The position numbers and the translations under genes are program-made. From assembly GCA_015852425.1 (NCBI GenBank), contig JAAAIG010001099.1:1-10763 (forward strand): a stretch of DNA of 10,763 nucleotides. The letters run 5' to 3'. The stretch comes from Gryganskiella cystojenkinii (lineage: Eukaryota > Mortierellomycota > Mortierellomycetes > Mortierellales > Mortierellaceae). The stretch's first letter is position 1. The number at the start of each line of letters is the position of its first letter. The notes under the pieces were generated by a model. That model saw nothing but the letters and a program-made list of their open reading frames with translations, made no database searches and had not been told where the DNA came from. This document shows positions 9,422 to 10,763 of the stretch, in pieces.

Positions 9422-9459
9422 AGTTGGGCTATTTGACCCAATTCTTTGGCGCGCCAACT
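9422..9459. repeat. Nested self-complementary cluster at the Fanzor-like stop codon
   Basis: AGTTGG (9422-9427) pairs with CCAACT (9454-9459). Inside it, TTGGG (9424-9428) pairs with CCCAA (9437-9441), and the 12-base perfect palindrome TTGGCGCGCCAA spans 9446-9457. These pairings are mutually exclusive in part, giving alternative folds. The cluster covers the last codons and stop of the leftward gene, the position where TnpB-type guide RNAs begin or overlap. Confidence 0.5.
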
Positions 9460-10763
9460 GTGGTGGCCTCAGAGTTTGATTGTTCCCTAGTTTTGAAACT
9501 AGTGTTTGTAAGGGGGTGCAGCCGGTGGCGCGAGTTGAAGGGGTGCAGTGGTTGTCTTGTCGGCGAGGTGAGGAGAGAGTATCCAGCTAGGGCGATATTC
9601 AAGGCAGCGTTCGTATCCCGCCCACGGTGACTATACCCGCAAAGGAATGAGATACAGTCAGGGTTGGAGCATTCCACTGCTCCATGTACCCTGACTGTCC
9701 TCACTCCTTTTTCGGTCCTCCTGCATGCGCGGGCGAGGCGGACAAGATTGAAACAGAATGGACATGTTTGCGACGACATGTGCTCGTTGGTCTTTGCAAG
9801 AGGTGTGTACCTCATGTGCCTTTCTGGTATTTTGCTCCCACCCATCTTCGCCTTTCCCTTGAACCGACACTGATCGCCCATCCCGGCGGCCCCATGAAGA
9901 ATAATAGGAATGACCTCGGGCGTGCCCAGTGGACAGCTGGTAATATTCTCGAGAACCCGGCATTGTTTCCTATTTCCCGACTCATCGACAATCTCGCTGA
10001 TAACGAGTTGCGGTCTGTGGTGGGTTGTGCAAGACACGCAGTAACCGTTCTCTTGGATCGTTGAGGAACTGGATAACAACGGTGGATCTCCAGTTGATGA
10101 AGGCGCCAACGAAGATGGTGCAAACGGCGACAGAGAGGATCCATGCTGCTGACTCGATTTTTGAATGAAAGGGACAACTACAAACAAATAATTCAGGACG
10201 CATTAGTTGGAGCAAAGGAAAGTTGGATATATGGTTGCGTGCATCTGTTTTGATCAAAGTGGTCTTACCCTTCTTGGAAGACTTTCTCTCCTGGGATGCT
10301 GCATAGTCGTAAGCTCGTTTGAGGCTTATGTTTGTGTGGTGTTTCATGTTACTGGCAGCCGGAGATCTCTCAAAGCTGTGAACAGCTGTTGCAGCAGCTC
10401 GTCGGATCTGTGCAGTCTGTTCAACCTCATCAGTAGTGTTTGCCTTTTCAAGGCTCTGCTTCGCAAGAGCGTCGTACTTGTCCCTTGTTTGTCGATTCCT
10501 CCTAGCATTTAGCCTCTCCTGGCGTGTGTGTTGTTGTCTTGTCAATCCAGAGATGTGTCGCAGCCTCGAGACTGACGTTTCGTGTGCTGCAGGAATCTTG
10601 ATCATCTTCAGGGCCGTGATCCGACTCTTAGCAAGTGCGCTGTGGAAATCTCTATCCAACTCCTCGATCCTTTCCGAATCCCTGGATGAAAGAGCCTCGT
10701 ATCGATTTTGGAGTTTGATGGCGGTCGAAACAGGCACCGGTACAGCGTTAAACATTTTGCTTC
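9429..10763 (-). CDS. Fanzor/TnpB-like RNA-guided nuclease, C-terminal part (5' end outside window)
   Basis: Reverse-strand exons 10763-10269 and 10177-9429, joined across a 91-nt intron (donor G|GTAAGA, branch AACTAAT, acceptor TTTGTAG), give 413 visible residues with no stop. TnpB and Fanzor proteins are omega-RNA-guided DNA endonucleases carried by transposons. The C-terminal hallmarks are clear: N-E-H-M-S-S-Q-T-C-P-F-C, then V-E-C-S-N-P-D-C, then G-R-D-T-N-A-A-L-N-I. The zinc-ribbon Cys codons start at 9764, 9755, 9671 and 9656. The RuvC-III Asp codon is 9617-9615. The Glu at 9785 sits where some Fanzors carry a relocated catalytic Glu. Upstream, G-A-A-G-M-G and K-G-K-A-K-M-G-G-S-K-I resemble the preceding family block. 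The first exon is Arg/Lys-rich and helical (N-A-R-R-N-R-Q-T-R). The second begins with a Ser/Pro-rich linker. RuvC-I is not visible; the ATG at 10755 is an internal Met or start of an N-terminally short form. Fanzor1 versus Fanzor2 is undecided. Confidence 0.75.
9654..9698. repeat. Strong hairpin inside the zinc-ribbon coding sequence
   Basis: ACAGTCAGGGT (9654-9664) pairs with ACCCTGACTGT (9688-9698), and directly inside it TGGAGC (9665-9670) pairs with GCTCCA (9679-9684). That makes 17 base pairs with one 3-nt bulge (9685-9687) and an 8-nt loop. It lies wholly within the codons for the second Cys pair of the Fanzor-like protein. The structure would form in mRNA or in single-stranded DNA. 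Confidence 0.8.

Larger units (their letters stand above)
8790..9428. other. AT-rich intergenic region between Ap4A phosphorylase and Fanzor-like genes
   Basis: No reading frame is supportable. The first 100 bases or so should contain the promoter of the leftward Ap4A phosphorylase gene. From about 8910 the composition shifts to strongly AT-rich, with many A runs on the + strand and several self-complementary segments. The remainder is the 3' flank of the leftward Fanzor-like gene, where related systems encode their guide RNA and transposon end. No transfer or ribosomal RNA is recognisable. Confidence 0.5.

Noticed and set aside
9684..10064. Forward-strand frame of 126 codons opposite the Fanzor-like exon
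   Set aside because: Antisense shadow with no domain; the reverse strand has the conserved motifs.
9982..10267. Continuation of the first Fanzor exon past 10268 in its own frame
   Set aside because: A donor, branch site and acceptor at 10268-10178 move translation into the frame that carries the zinc ribbon and RuvC-III motif, whereas the unspliced frame ends without them.

Overview
This window looks like nuclear DNA of a filamentous fungus, probably an early-diverging lineage of the Mortierella type. That placement is inferred from gene style, not from a database match. The evidence for a fungus is that three of the four genes have short GT-AG introns (80-147 nt) with CTAAC or TACTAAT branch sites, there are pyrimidine-rich promoters and CAA/CAG repeats, and no bacterial operon signals are present.

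Layout, left to right. 1-962 is the promoter and a long leader, free of ATG from 311 onward, for an intronless C2H2 zinc-finger transcription factor (963-2240, + strand). Its 3' region (2241 to about 2900) holds a small perfect hairpin, a degenerate CAG/CAA/AAC repeat and a run of 22 T. A ten-exon gene on the + strand (3253-7233) encodes a VPS9-domain protein of 1,040 residues, predicted to be a Rab5-type guanine nucleotide exchange factor. My exon model keeps frame across nine introns and retains the catalytic Asp, Pro, Tyr and Thr. Its VPS9 domain is split by a charged insertion of about 190 residues. Convergent to it, with 172 bp between the stop codons, is a three-exon gene on the - strand (7406-8789) for an Ap4A phosphorylase (APA1/APA2 family, 376 residues) carrying the H-K-H-M-Q active-site motif.

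The right end (9429 to the window edge, - strand) is the most interesting part: the C-terminal portion of a Fanzor/TnpB-like RNA-guided nuclease, with one intron. It has a paired CxxC / CxxxxC zinc ribbon followed by the RuvC-III motif R-D-T-N-A-A-L-N-I. The N-terminus with RuvC-I lies outside the window. Downstream of its stop is an AT-rich, gene-free stretch (about 8900-9428) with self-complementary segments. That is where a guide (omega) RNA and the element end would be expected, though neither can be proven from sequence alone. A 17-bp-stem hairpin also lies inside the zinc-ribbon coding sequence.

The first three genes are ordinary housekeeping or regulatory genes with no evident functional link. 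The Fanzor-like gene looks like a mobile element lodged upstream of the Ap4A phosphorylase gene.
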